Positions 47,471-56,666 of a stretch of DNA of 64,000 bases are shown here, one piece after another. The position numbers and the translations under genes were made by a program. This DNA is from Aggregatibacter kilianii (GTDB lineage: Bacteria > Pseudomonadota > Gammaproteobacteria > Enterobacterales > Pasteurellaceae), in contig NZ_NRCN01000001.1 of assembly GCF_003130255.1 (NCBI RefSeq), forward strand, positions 1,606,501 through 1,670,500. The letters are read 5' to 3'. The stretch's first letter is position 1. Each line of letters starts with the position of its first letter. The notes beneath the pieces are model-generated. The model was not told the DNA's origin. It ran no database searches and saw nothing but the letters and a program-made list of their open reading frames with translations.

Positions 47471-48071
47471 TATGCTGAAGATCGAAAAGTTACAGGCCGG
47501 TATTTTGCAACAGGTTTCTCTTTGTGTAGCAAAAGGAGAATGTGTCGCCGTAGTGGGCGAGTCGGGGAGCGGAAAAACTACCTTGCTAAATGCAATCGCC
47601 GGTTATATTAATTATGAGGGTGAGATTTTACTCGCACAGAAAAACCTGAATGCATTGCCACCATGGCAACGAAATTGTCGTTATTTAAATCAGCGCTTGT
47701 ATTTATTTCCGCATAAAAGCATCGCCGGTAATTTAATGCTCGCCAAACCCGATGCGTCCCGTGAAGAACAGTTGGCATTGTTAGAAAAATTGAAAATTGC
47801 CCATTTAGTTGATCGTTACCCTCATCAATTATCTGGTGGCGAACAACAACGGGCAGCGCTTGCCAGAGCGTTAATTCAACCTCCGGATTTGCTGTTATTG
47901 GATGAGCCTTTTTCTTCTCTTGATTGGCAAACCCGCGAACATATTTGGCATAAGGTAAAAAGCCTGCTTCAGGCGTTGCAGATCACCACATTATTGGTAA
48001 CACATGAACCGAAAGAGGCGGATTTTTTAGCTGAAAGACAGGTTCGATTGCATTTAGGACGGTTTATTTAA
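47463..48071 (+). CDS. modC: Short molybdate ABC transporter ATPase, ModC-like
   Basis: A 202-residue ABC ATPase. Walker A is GESGSGKTT, the signature is [15 protein letters not shown], Walker B is [12 protein letters not shown] and the switch histidine lies in VTHEP. E. coli ModC (352 residues) has a C-terminal TOBE/Mop molybdate-binding domain of about 120 residues; here the protein ends after the ATPase, so no regulatory anion site exists. A second ATG at 47472 (MLKIEK) has better spacing from GGA. Partner genes on both sides fix the role. Confidence 0.88.
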   Translation: MFNMLKIEKLQAGILQQVSLCVAKGECVAVVGESGSGKTTLLNAIAGYINYEGEILLAQKNLNALPPWQRNCRYLNQRLYLFPHKSIAGNLMLAKPDASREEQLALLEKLKIAHLVDRYPHQLSGGEQQRAALARALIQPPDLLLLDEPFSSLDWQTREHIWHKVKSLLQALQITTLLVTHEPKEADFLAERQVRLHLGRFI

Positions 48072-48080
48072 GGAGAACAC

Positions 48081-48926
48081 ATGATTTATTTTTCAGATAA
48101 AGAATTAGACGATTTTTTATTGGAGGATATTTATCGTGGTGATTTGACGACGCGTGCGCTAGGTTTGGACAACGTGCCGGCGAGAATTTTATTTAAACGT
48201 AAAAATGCCGGTATTGTGGCGGGAATCAGCGTGGCAGAAAAATTACTGAAAAAACTGGATGTTGAACCGCAGGTTTATGTGCAGGAAGGTGAAACCGTTG
48301 ACGCCGGCACGGTGCTGTTAAGTGCGGTGGCTTCCGGCGATAAATTACATCAGGCGTGGAAAGTGGTTCAGTTGGTGTTGGAGTGGTCTTGTGGCGTGGC
48401 GCAATACACGGCAGACATGATCGCCAATGCCAAAGCCATTCATCCTCATGCGGTGGTAGCTTGTACCCGCAAAAGCATTCCGAATACCCGAAAGCTAGCA
48501 ACCAATGCGGTGTTGGCGGCAGGCGGGCATATTCACCGCCAAGGCATTAGCGAAACGTTGCTGGTGTTTACCAATCATCGCAACTTGTTTGAGGAACCCG
48601 ATAATTGGACGGCAATCGTGGAACGCTTAAGACGGGAAGCGCCGGAAAATAAAATTACCTTGGAAGCGGATAATTTCAGTCAATTTGAACAAATGCTCGA
48701 TGCCGAACCGGATATTATTCAGCTGGATAAATGGTCGGTGGATGACGTGAAACGTGCATTGTCTCTGGTGGCGGCAAGCGGTAAAAAAATCATCCTGTCT
48801 GTTGCCGGCGGCGTGAATAAAAATAATATTGCTGATTATGCCAAGTTGGGCATTCATTTATTTATCACCTCCGCCCCTTATTACGCTCCACCGGAAGATA
48901 TTAAAGTGGTGATTGAACGGCAATAA
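48081..48926 (+). CDS. modD: ModD, quinolinate phosphoribosyltransferase-like protein
   Basis: A 281-residue protein related to NadC, found in some molybdenum uptake operons as ModD. It shares the nucleotide fold ([59 protein letters not shown]). Its role is not settled; NadC itself would synthesise NAD but the operon context argues against that. It begins nine bases after modC. Confidence 0.87.
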   Translation: MIYFSDKELDDFLLEDIYRGDLTTRALGLDNVPARILFKRKNAGIVAGISVAEKLLKKLDVEPQVYVQEGETVDAGTVLLSAVASGDKLHQAWKVVQLVLEWSCGVAQYTADMIANAKAIHPHAVVACTRKSIPNTRKLATNAVLAAGGHIHRQGISETLLVFTNHRNLFEEPDNWTAIVERLRREAPENKITLEADNFSQFEQMLDAEPDIIQLDKWSVDDVKRALSLVAASGKKIILSVAGGVNKNNIADYAKLGIHLFITSAPYYAPPEDIKVVIERQ

Positions 48927-48944
48927 ATATAATAAATGTGGCGT

Positions 48945-49152
48945 AAAGTGCGGTTGATTTTTGGGGTGTTTTGTAAAACACTTCGGTATTATGTAGCAAA
49001 TTTATAAAACGCTTGCTGAGATTGTTGAAGCATTAGTTTTGTGTATCGGAGAGGCTGAAATGACTTACATGTCGACAAGCTCAGTGACCGTCGTTTCAGC
49101 TTTGTGCAACTGCTACATAATGTCGAAATACTTCAAAAAATGACCGCACTTT
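48945..49152. repeat. Interrupted uptake-signal inverted repeat after modD
   Basis: A 28-base left arm (48945-48972, starting AAAGTGCGGTTG) matches the complement of a right arm at 49125-49152 (ending GACCGCACTTT) at 21 of 28 positions by my count. The palindromic element lies between them, as in the repeat after rng. Most of the 363-base gap between modD and tldD is explained by these two repeats; the last 130 bases should hold the tldD promoter. Confidence 0.65.
48986..49124 (+). repeat. Palindromic MITE-like element, copy B
   Basis: Same ends as copy A (ATTATGTAGCA at 48988-48998, TGCTACATAAT at 49111-49121) and the same inner order: GCTGAGATTGTTGAAGCATT, TTTTGTGTATCGGAGAGGC, TGAAATGA, GACAAGCTCAGTGACCG, TTTCA. 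Flanking 11-mers AAAACACTTCG (48975-48985) and GAAATACTTCA (49125-49135) agree at 8 of 11 positions and differ from the flanks of copy A. No coding capacity. Confidence 0.8.
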
Positions 49153-49289
49153 TTATTCTCTCTCTAATTGCCTCAAAAATAAATCTGTAACCTATTTTAG
49201 CTAACTTTCTTTTTCGGTTTTTGCGGAAAATACGTTATAATTTCACGCAATTTTCTCAACTTTTTTGATTTATTTTTGAGTGTGATTTC

Positions 49290-50738
49290 ATGTTAAAACA
49301 AGTGACTGACTCCCTATTAGCCCGTAACAATTTGACATTGTCCGATTTGCCGAATGTGTTTGACACGTTGGCGCAGCGCAATGTGGATTATGCGGATTTG
49401 TATTTTCAACTTAGCCAAGATGAAAATTGGGTGTTAGAAGATGGCATTATTAAAGAGGGCGGTTTCCATATTGATGGTGGCGTAGGCGTCCGTGCAGTAA
49501 GCGGTGAGAAAACCGGGTTTGCCTATTCTGATCAAATTAATTTAGCCAATTTGCAACAATGCGCACAGGCTGTGCGTGGTATTGCGGAACCTTCTCAGTG
49601 TAATTTTATTCTACCGGTGAGATTTAATCCGGTGGATGCACCTTTGCGTTATCAGCTGATTAACCCGCTATACAGTTTAAGTCAAGAGCAAAAAATTGAA
49701 TTATTGCGTTTGGTGGATAGAACCGCCCGCGCGGAAGACCCGCGAGTGGTGCAGGTAAATGCCGGTTTAAGTATGGTGTATGAGGAAATGTTGGTGGCAG
49801 CTACTGACGGCACCTTGGCGGCAGATATTCGCCCACTCATTCGTTTATCGGTTTCCGTGTTGGTAGAGCAAGACGGTAAGCGTGAGCGTGGCAGTGCGGG
49901 CGCAGGCGGTCGTTTCGGTTTGGAATGGTTCTTTGAGAGCTATAAAGGCGAACAAAGAGCGGTCTATTTTGCGAAAGAATCTGTGCGTCAAGCATTGGTG
50001 AATTTAGGCGCGGTGGCCGCTCCTGCAGGATTAATGCCTGTGGTGTTGGGCGCCGGTTGGCCGGGGGTGTTATTACACGAAGCGGTTGGGCACGGTTTGG
50101 AAGGTGATTTTAATCGTAAAGAAAGCTCATTGTTTACCGGCAAAATTGGTGAATTAGTCACTTCGCCGCTATGCACGATCGTGGATGACGGCACCTTAAT
50201 GGATCGTCGTGGATCCGTCACTGTAGATGATGAAGGCGTACTCGGCCAATATAACCTGTTAATTAAAGACGGTATTTTGCAGAAATACATGCAAGATAAA
50301 ATGAATGCCCGTTTGATGGGCGTGCAACCGACAGGCAATGGACGTCGTGAATCCTATGCGCATTTGCCAATGCCGCGCATGACCAATACCTATATGTTGG
50401 CAGGCAAAGATAAATTTGAGGATCTGGTGGCGTCTGTAGAACACGGCATTTTTGCACCGCACTTTGGTAGCGGCCAAGTGGATATTACTTCCGGCAAATT
50501 CGTGTTCTCCACGTCCGAAGCCTATTTGATCGAAAAAGGAAAAATCACCAAGCCAGTGAAGGGCGCAACGTTAATCGGTAGCGGTATTGAAGTGATGCAA
50601 AATGTGTCTATGGTTGCCGATGAAGTGGAATTGGATCATGGTGTTGGCACTTGCGGTAAAGAGGGGCAAAGTGTTCCGGTAGGCGTGGGGCAACCGGCAT
50701 TGAAAATTGACCAAATTACCGTGGGCGGTACAAATTAA
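49290..50738 (+). CDS. tldD: Metalloprotease TldD
   Basis: A 482-residue protease subunit, as in E. coli (481). The zinc motif [15 protein letters not shown] is intact, and the glycine-rich C-terminal [19 protein letters not shown] and [17 protein letters not shown] are family marks. TldD works with TldE (PmbA), not encoded here, as a heterodimer that breaks down peptides. Confidence 0.96.
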   Translation: MLKQVTDSLLARNNLTLSDLPNVFDTLAQRNVDYADLYFQLSQDENWVLEDGIIKEGGFHIDGGVGVRAVSGEKTGFAYSDQINLANLQQCAQAVRGIAEPSQCNFILPVRFNPVDAPLRYQLINPLYSLSQEQKIELLRLVDRTARAEDPRVVQVNAGLSMVYEEMLVAATDGTLAADIRPLIRLSVSVLVEQDGKRERGSAGAGGRFGLEWFFESYKGEQRAVYFAKESVRQALVNLGAVAAPAGLMPVVLGAGWPGVLLHEAVGHGLEGDFNRKESSLFTGKIGELVTSPLCTIVDDGTLMDRRGSVTVDDEGVLGQYNLLIKDGILQKYMQDKMNARLMGVQPTGNGRRESYAHLPMPRMTNTYMLAGKDKFEDLVASVEHGIFAPHFGSGQVDITSGKFVFSTSEAYLIEKGKITKPVKGATLIGSGIEVMQNVSMVADEVELDHGVGTCGKEGQSVPVGVGQPALKIDQITVGGTN

Positions 50739-50780
50739 CCTAATTTAACAACTATTAATTTAAGGAATGGAGAAAGTCCT

Positions 50781-53700
50781 ATGGTAGGCAAAACGAAATT
50801 TGCAGTAGTGGGCATCATTGCGTTAGCTGTTACAGGTGGTGGCGTTTATTGGTACGAACAACAAAAAATAAATGATACCAACGCGATCACCGTAAAATTT
50901 AATCGCATTCAACAGAGCGATTATGAACAAACGCCAAGCGTGATTTACCCACTGAATATTGAGTTTAGCGGTAGCGTTGCACCGATTGACAAAGTAAAAG
51001 GGGAAATCAATCAAGGTGTGAAAATTGAACCCGCCATTGAGGGGAAATGGGTGTGGAAAAACGATCATTTATTAACGTTTACCCCGAACCAAGATTGGCC
51101 GACCGGGCAAGAATATAAAATTACGTTAGAAAAAATCGCATTAAATCCAAGCCTCACTTATGCCAAATCGGTAGTGGGAACTCACGCCGTCAAAACCGAG
51201 CCATTTCGTGTTACGCAATCCGATGTTGAATTTTACCAAGATCCTAATCTGGCACATATTCGCCATTCTTTAGCACACTTCACTTTCTCTAACCCGATTG
51301 AACCGAAAGAATTAGAAAAAGCGGTAGAGGTGAATTTGGTGCGTCAAAATCAAGATAAATCGCTTGATATGATTAATCCGCTGAAATTCAAAATTAATTA
51401 TTCCGACAACAAATTAGAAGCGTGGATTAGTTCGGATGAATTGGGCTTATCCTCCCAACCAAATCAATTTGTCGAAACCAAAATCAGTCAGACGTTACGT
51501 GCTAAAACCGGGGTGAATACCTTAGAAAAAGGTGTGTCGGAGCTGGTGGCAGTGCCAACTAAATACAGTTTGGATAATTCCGATAACTATTTCAAAATTA
51601 TTAATAATGAACGCGATGAAGCGGAACAGGTATTAACCCTCAATTTTAACTATGGTGTGAAGGGTAAGGATATTGCCGATAATTTAATTACTGTGCTATT
51701 GCCGGAATTGCCTGAAGGTCAAAGTTATTCCCGTACGAAACTGACGGAAGCCATGGTAAATAAAGGCGAACGCATTCAGCCTGCACTCATTCCAAGTGAA
51801 CAACCTTATGCCAAAGCACAGTCTTTCCGTTTTGATATTCCGGAAGGTCGTTGTGTGTATTTGCAATTGGAGAATAAATTTACGGCATTAGGCGGCTATC
51901 AACTTAAAGATGCTGTGGGCGATTTACAATGCGCCCCGAATTATCCAACCTATATCAGCTTTGTGGGCAAAGGGGCGTTGCTATCTCAATATGGTGACGG
52001 CAAACTCACTCTTGCAGTGCGTAATGCGGATAATGTTCGATTAGATATTGGCAGCGTCCAAGGCGAGCAGTTACGTCATATTGCCAATTTAAATTCCGGC
52101 AGTTTTCAAAAACCGGATTTAGGCCGTTTGAAATTTGATGATATTGCCAATTTCAAAACAGAAACCTTGGTTGTCAACAATAGTGAACCGCGCAAATCCG
52201 ATTATCTGAGTGTCGATTTGAATCAAAAGGGCTTGCCAAAACAAGGGATCTTTTGGGTGAAAGCAAGTGCGGTCACTTCCGGCGATGATTCTTCCAATGA
52301 TGACAATAGCAACAAATTGAAAGATTCCGATGAAACGTCAGAATACGACTATTATTCCGAGCAAGAGTCGCAAAAAGTCGATTATCGTTTGGTGGTGTTA
52401 ACGGATTTAGGCATTATCGCCAAAAAAGCCGCCGATGGCGCTCAATCCGTGTTTGTGCAATCTCTTGCAAGTGGTGATCCGGTATCCGGTGCAACGGTGA
52501 AAGTTATTTCCCGTAATAACACGGTAATTGCTTCCCAATATACCAACCGCCAAGGCGTGGCGTTGTTGCCATCTTTGGAAAATTACAAACAGGAATTGGA
52601 ACCTGTGATGTATTTGGTGACTCTCGGAGCAGATCAATCTTTCTTGCCTATTAATAAATCCGACCGCACTTTAAATTTCTCTCGCTTTGACATTCGCGGT
52701 CAAGAAATTTCACAGGAACAAAATGCTATCAAAGCCTTTGTGTTTAATGATCGTGGCATTTATCGTCCGGGCGAATCTCTTTATATCGGGATTATCAGTA
52801 AAGCCTTGGATTGGCAGAAATCCTTAGCGGGTGTGCCGTTAGTGGTGGAATTGACTTCGCCATCAGGCAAAATCCTTTGGCAGAAGAATATTCGTGTCAA
52901 TGAGAGTGGTTTGAACAGCCTGAATTATTCCTTAGAGGGAAATGCGGAAACAGGCGAATGGTCTGCGCGGGTTTATATTGCTCAAGGACAAGAGCAAACC
53001 GAAGTAGGATCAATGATCTTCCAAGTGCAGGAATTCGAACCGGATACCTTGAAAATCAATACCGGTTTTAACGGCGAACAAAAATTGGCTTGGGTTGCAC
53101 CACAAGATTTAAAAGCTACCGTGCATTTAACCAATTTATTCGGTACCCCGGCACAACAACGTAAAGTGAGTGCAAATATTATGTTGCATTCCATCTTCCC
53201 AAGTTTCCCGGAATACAAAGATTATCAATTCTATGATAATCAACGGAATAAAGACGCGATCCTGTTGGAGCGAGAGCTACAAGATCAGGTGACCGATAAT
53301 AACGGCAATGCGACCTTTGCCTTAAATTTGGCACAAGAAGCGGAAAATACCGTGCAAATGTTGTATTTCACGGCAGACGGTTATGAAAACAACAGTGGCC
53401 GTGGTGTGTCCAAAGTGCAATCTATTTTAGTGTCTGCTCAGCCTTGGTTAGTGGGTTACAGCAGTTCACAAGATTTAAGCTATTTAAGAGAAAACAGCGA
53501 AAATAAAGTCAGCTTAATTGCCATTGACCCAAGTCTGCAAAAAGTCTCCGTTGAAGGTTTAAGTGCGGTGTTAATGGAGCGCAAATATGTTTCCGTATTA
53601 ACAGAGCAAGCATCCGGTGCGTATAAATACGAATCCAAAATGGTAGAAACGCAGATCAGTGAACAACCGTTGGCGATTAATCGTGTCGGTTCCGAAGTGA

Positions 53701-56555
53701 GTTTAAATACGGAACGTAGCGGTGATTTCGTATTGGTGATTAACAATCAATATGGCGAAACCGTAAACCGTATTCCTTACACCGTCATCGGTAACAGCAA
53801 TGTGACGGTGGCTATGGATAAAAACACCGAGCTAAAATTGAATTTAAACAAAAAACAATTTATGCCGGGTGAAGAAATTGAAGTGGCAATTAATGCACCT
53901 TATGCAGGTAGCGGCTTAATTACCATTGAACGTGATCGTGTTTATGCCCATCAATGGTTTAAATCCACCACTAACCGCTCTGTTCAAAGAATCAGAATTC
54001 CTGATAATTTTGAGGGCAGTGGTTATATCAACGTGCAATTCTCCCGTGATATGAAATCTGATGATATTTTCACCAGCCCATTAAGCTATGGCGTTGCGCC
54101 ATTTAGTGTGAACGTGAACAATCACCGTTTAGAAATGAATGTCAGCGCGCCAAAAATGGTGAAATCCGGTGAAAAAGTGGATCTTACATTAACGACCAAT
54201 AAACCGAGTAAAGCAATTATTTATGCCGTGAATGAAGGGATTTTACAGGTCGCCGGTTATCAACAGGCAGAACCGTTGAAATTCTTCTTCCCGAAATACG
54301 CATTACAAGTTGAAACCTTGCAAATTCTGGATTTAATCCTGCCGGAGTTCCGTAAAGTGTTGCAATACGCCCAAACCGGTGGTGACGCCACTCTTGAAAT
54401 GGCTATGGCGGCGAAAGTAGCGGCAAATACCAATCCGTTTAAGCGCAAAGTCGATAAACCGATCGTCTTTTGGTCGGATATTGTGGATGTGGACGGTAGC
54501 AAAACAGTGAGTTATCGTGTTCCACAAGGCTTTAACGGTAATTTAAAAGTCATGGCCATTGCCGTGACGAATGACGGTGCACAAATGAATATCGGACAAA
54601 GTGAAACCTTAGTGCGGGATGATGTGGTTTTATCGCCAACTGCACCGATTACCTTGGCTCCGAATGATGAAGCGCAAGTGAGTTTAAGCGTTGCCAATAA
54701 TACGAAAAGCGAACAAAACATTTTGATTCAGCTAAATACCGCGCCACAATTCCGTTTATTAAACAACGCGCAGACCTCTATTACGTTGGCGCCAATGAGT
54801 GAAGGTTCGGTTGATTTCAAATTAAAGGCTACCGATCATCTGGGTTCCGGTATTTTATATTTCACCGCCGCTTATTTAGATGAGCACCAGCAACCGGCGC
54901 AAGCAGAACGTAAATATCACATTTCTGTACGTCCGTTGACGGCAAAACAACAATTCATCAAAGTCGGTGAAGTTGCGTCAAATAAACAGGCAGAAACCGA
55001 ATTGCCTGCAGTATTGTTCCCGCAGAGCCGTAAACAAACGGCATTAATTTCACCTGCACCATTGGTGTTGGCACAAGGGATAAGCAGTTATTTAGGTAAC
55101 TACGATAACTTATGTACCGAGCAAATTATTAGTGCGGCGATGCCTAATTTGTTATTTGCCAATAATCCGGAGTATCAAAGCTTGCTAGGCGTATTATCTC
55201 AAGTAGGTGATACCCAAGCCCTTCAAGCCAACAAAGAACAACTTAACAAAAACCTGTTACGTGTCTTTAGCCTGTTGCCGGAGCGTCAAACGACGGATGA
55301 CGGTTTCGGCTTATGGTCTGGCTTAGATGGCAACGATGCTTTCTTGACCGCTTATGTGGCACATTTCTTAATTGAAGCACAAGAACACGGTGTGAAATTA
55401 CCTGCGGCTTGGATAACACCAAACGGGTTATTTAATAAGGCGGTCAGTGCCTTAGAGCGCTTAAGTCGCCCTGACAGCTCGGATGATTTACCAATGTTAC
55501 GTCAACGCGCCTATGCTACCTATTTATTAGCACGTTTAGGACAAGTACCTAGCGACAGTTTAATGTCTATTCGTAGCTTGTTAGATCGCAACTTTAAAGC
55601 GGAAGAATGGCAATCCGATTTAACCGTTGCTTGGCTGGCAGGTGCTTATCAATTGGTGAAACAAGAACAAGATGCGGATATGCTGATTAGCGATGTGATG
55701 GCAAAATTCAGTGATTTACAATCGCAAGATAAATGGAGCTATAGCTATTATCTTGATCCATTGATTGAAAAAAGTGCCGTGTTATATGTATTAGCCCGCC
55801 ATTTCCCTGAACAGGCAGAAAAATTGTCCGACACCTTGCTTAATAGCATTGTGCAGGATTTGAATGAAGAACGTTATAACACTTTATCTTCCTCCATGGT
55901 GTTACTTGCCTTAGATGCCTACGGTAAACAGCATCCGAAACAATTGGCGAAGCTGCATATTCAACAAAATGGACAAGATATCGGTCAATTACAAGGTGTG
56001 TTCTTATCTGCTGAGGTCGATGCCGATAAAGCGCAATTAAACTTTGTAAACCAAAGTGAACAAAAAGCCTGGTATGCCATCAGCCAAGCCGGCTATGTGC
56101 AGCAACCGAAAGCCGAGGCAATTAAAAACGGTGTAGAAATCGACCGCACTTATACTGATAAAGATGGCAAACCGGTAACTTCCGTGAAACTGGGTGATGT
56201 GGTTAACGTTCAAGTGAAAGTACGATCTCTGCAAAATGTACAGCAGGATATGGTGATTACCGATTTATATCCGGCAGGTTTTGAAGTGGTCAGCCGTAGT
56301 AATAACGATGAAGACAATATTCATGCAAAAGAGGATGATGTCATTTATATCTTTGATTTTGCACATCGTGATTTGCGCGAAGATCGTATGTTGAGTTACG
56401 GCACAGTAGGAGACACTACAACGGTGATCAATTACCAATTAAAAGCGGTGAATACGGGGAAATTCCAAATTCCACGCGCTTATGCGGAAAATATGTATAA
56501 CCGTGCAGTGAACGCCCAATCTGCCGATAAAGGTTATATTGAAGTGGTTCAATAA
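50781..56555 (+). CDS. yfhM: Bacterial alpha-2-macroglobulin, YfhM type
   Basis: A 1924-residue periplasmic protein, longer than E. coli YfhM (about 1650). A thioester motif CTEQ appears in NYDNLCTEQIISA, followed by an alpha-helical thioester domain (TED) at about residues 1430-1700. Multiple macroglobulin beta domains precede it, with the bait region around NDRGIYRPGESLYIGIISKALD and further. The N-terminus MVGKTKFAVVGIIALAVTGGGVYW is an uncleaved signal anchor with no lipobox cysteine, unlike E. coli YfhM. It is followed by pbpC, the usual partner, behind a terminator. It likely traps proteases that attack the periplasm after damage. Confidence 0.93.
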   Translation: MVGKTKFAVVGIIALAVTGGGVYWYEQQKINDTNAITVKFNRIQQSDYEQTPSVIYPLNIEFSGSVAPIDKVKGEINQGVKIEPAIEGKWVWKNDHLLTFTPNQDWPTGQEYKITLEKIALNPSLTYAKSVVGTHAVKTEPFRVTQSDVEFYQDPNLAHIRHSLAHFTFSNPIEPKELEKAVEVNLVRQNQDKSLDMINPLKFKINYSDNKLEAWISSDELGLSSQPNQFVETKISQTLRAKTGVNTLEKGVSELVAVPTKYSLDNSDNYFKIINNERDEAEQVLTLNFNYGVKGKDIADNLITVLLPELPEGQSYSRTKLTEAMVNKGERIQPALIPSEQPYAKAQSFRFDIPEGRCVYLQLENKFTALGGYQLKDAVGDLQCAPNYPTYISFVGKGALLSQYGDGKLTLAVRNADNVRLDIGSVQGEQLRHIANLNSGSFQKPDLGRLKFDDIANFKTETLVVNNSEPRKSDYLSVDLNQKGLPKQGIFWVKASAVTSGDDSSNDDNSNKLKDSDETSEYDYYSEQESQKVDYRLVVLTDLGIIAKKAADGAQSVFVQSLASGDPVSGATVKVISRNNTVIASQYTNRQGVALLPSLENYKQELEPVMYLVTLGADQSFLPINKSDRTLNFSRFDIRGQEISQEQNAIKAFVFNDRGIYRPGESLYIGIISKALDWQKSLAGVPLVVELTSPSGKILWQKNIRVNESGLNSLNYSLEGNAETGEWSARVYIAQGQEQTEVGSMIFQVQEFEPDTLKINTGFNGEQKLAWVAPQDLKATVHLTNLFGTPAQQRKVSANIMLHSIFPSFPEYKDYQFYDNQRNKDAILLERELQDQVTDNNGNATFALNLAQEAENTVQMLYFTADGYENNSGRGVSKVQSILVSAQPWLVGYSSSQDLSYLRENSENKVSLIAIDPSLQKVSVEGLSAVLMERKYVSVLTEQASGAYKYESKMVETQISEQPLAINRVGSEVSLNTERSGDFVLVINNQYGETVNRIPYTVIGNSNVTVAMDKNTELKLNLNKKQFMPGEEIEVAINAPYAGSGLITIERDRVYAHQWFKSTTNRSVQRIRIPDNFEGSGYINVQFSRDMKSDDIFTSPLSYGVAPFSVNVNNHRLEMNVSAPKMVKSGEKVDLTLTTNKPSKAIIYAVNEGILQVAGYQQAEPLKFFFPKYALQVETLQILDLILPEFRKVLQYAQTGGDATLEMAMAAKVAANTNPFKRKVDKPIVFWSDIVDVDGSKTVSYRVPQGFNGNLKVMAIAVTNDGAQMNIGQSETLVRDDVVLSPTAPITLAPNDEAQVSLSVANNTKSEQNILIQLNTAPQFRLLNNAQTSITLAPMSEGSVDFKLKATDHLGSGILYFTAAYLDEHQQPAQAERKYHISVRPLTAKQQFIKVGEVASNKQAETELPAVLFPQSRKQTALISPAPLVLAQGISSYLGNYDNLCTEQIISAAMPNLLFANNPEYQSLLGVLSQVGDTQALQANKEQLNKNLLRVFSLLPERQTTDDGFGLWSGLDGNDAFLTAYVAHFLIEAQEHGVKLPAAWITPNGLFNKAVSALERLSRPDSSDDLPMLRQRAYATYLLARLGQVPSDSLMSIRSLLDRNFKAEEWQSDLTVAWLAGAYQLVKQEQDADMLISDVMAKFSDLQSQDKWSYSYYLDPLIEKSAVLYVLARHFPEQAEKLSDTLLNSIVQDLNEERYNTLSSSMVLLALDAYGKQHPKQLAKLHIQQNGQDIGQLQGVFLSAEVDADKAQLNFVNQSEQKAWYAISQAGYVQQPKAEAIKNGVEIDRTYTDKDGKPVTSVKLGDVVNVQVKVRSLQNVQQDMVITDLYPAGFEVVSRSNNDEDNIHAKEDDVIYIFDFAHRDLREDRMLSYGTVGDTTTVINYQLKAVNTGKFQIPRAYAENMYNRAVNAQSADKGYIEVVQ

Positions 56556-56563
56556 CAAGCGGC

Positions 56564-56602
56564 AATCCTCTCCGTGAGTTAGCGGAGAGGATTATTTTTT
56601 AT
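56564..56602 (+). terminator. Intrinsic terminator after yfhM
   Basis: AATCCTCTCCG (56564-56574), loop TGAGTTAG, CGGAGAGGATT (56583-56593), then ATTTTTTATT. It separates yfhM from pbpC, so pbpC needs read-through or its own promoter. Confidence 0.9.
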
Positions 56603-56666
56603 TATCAAAATTTGCTATTTTTAAACGCAAACCTCACAGGTTTGAAAGCATCATTATCCCAACCCT

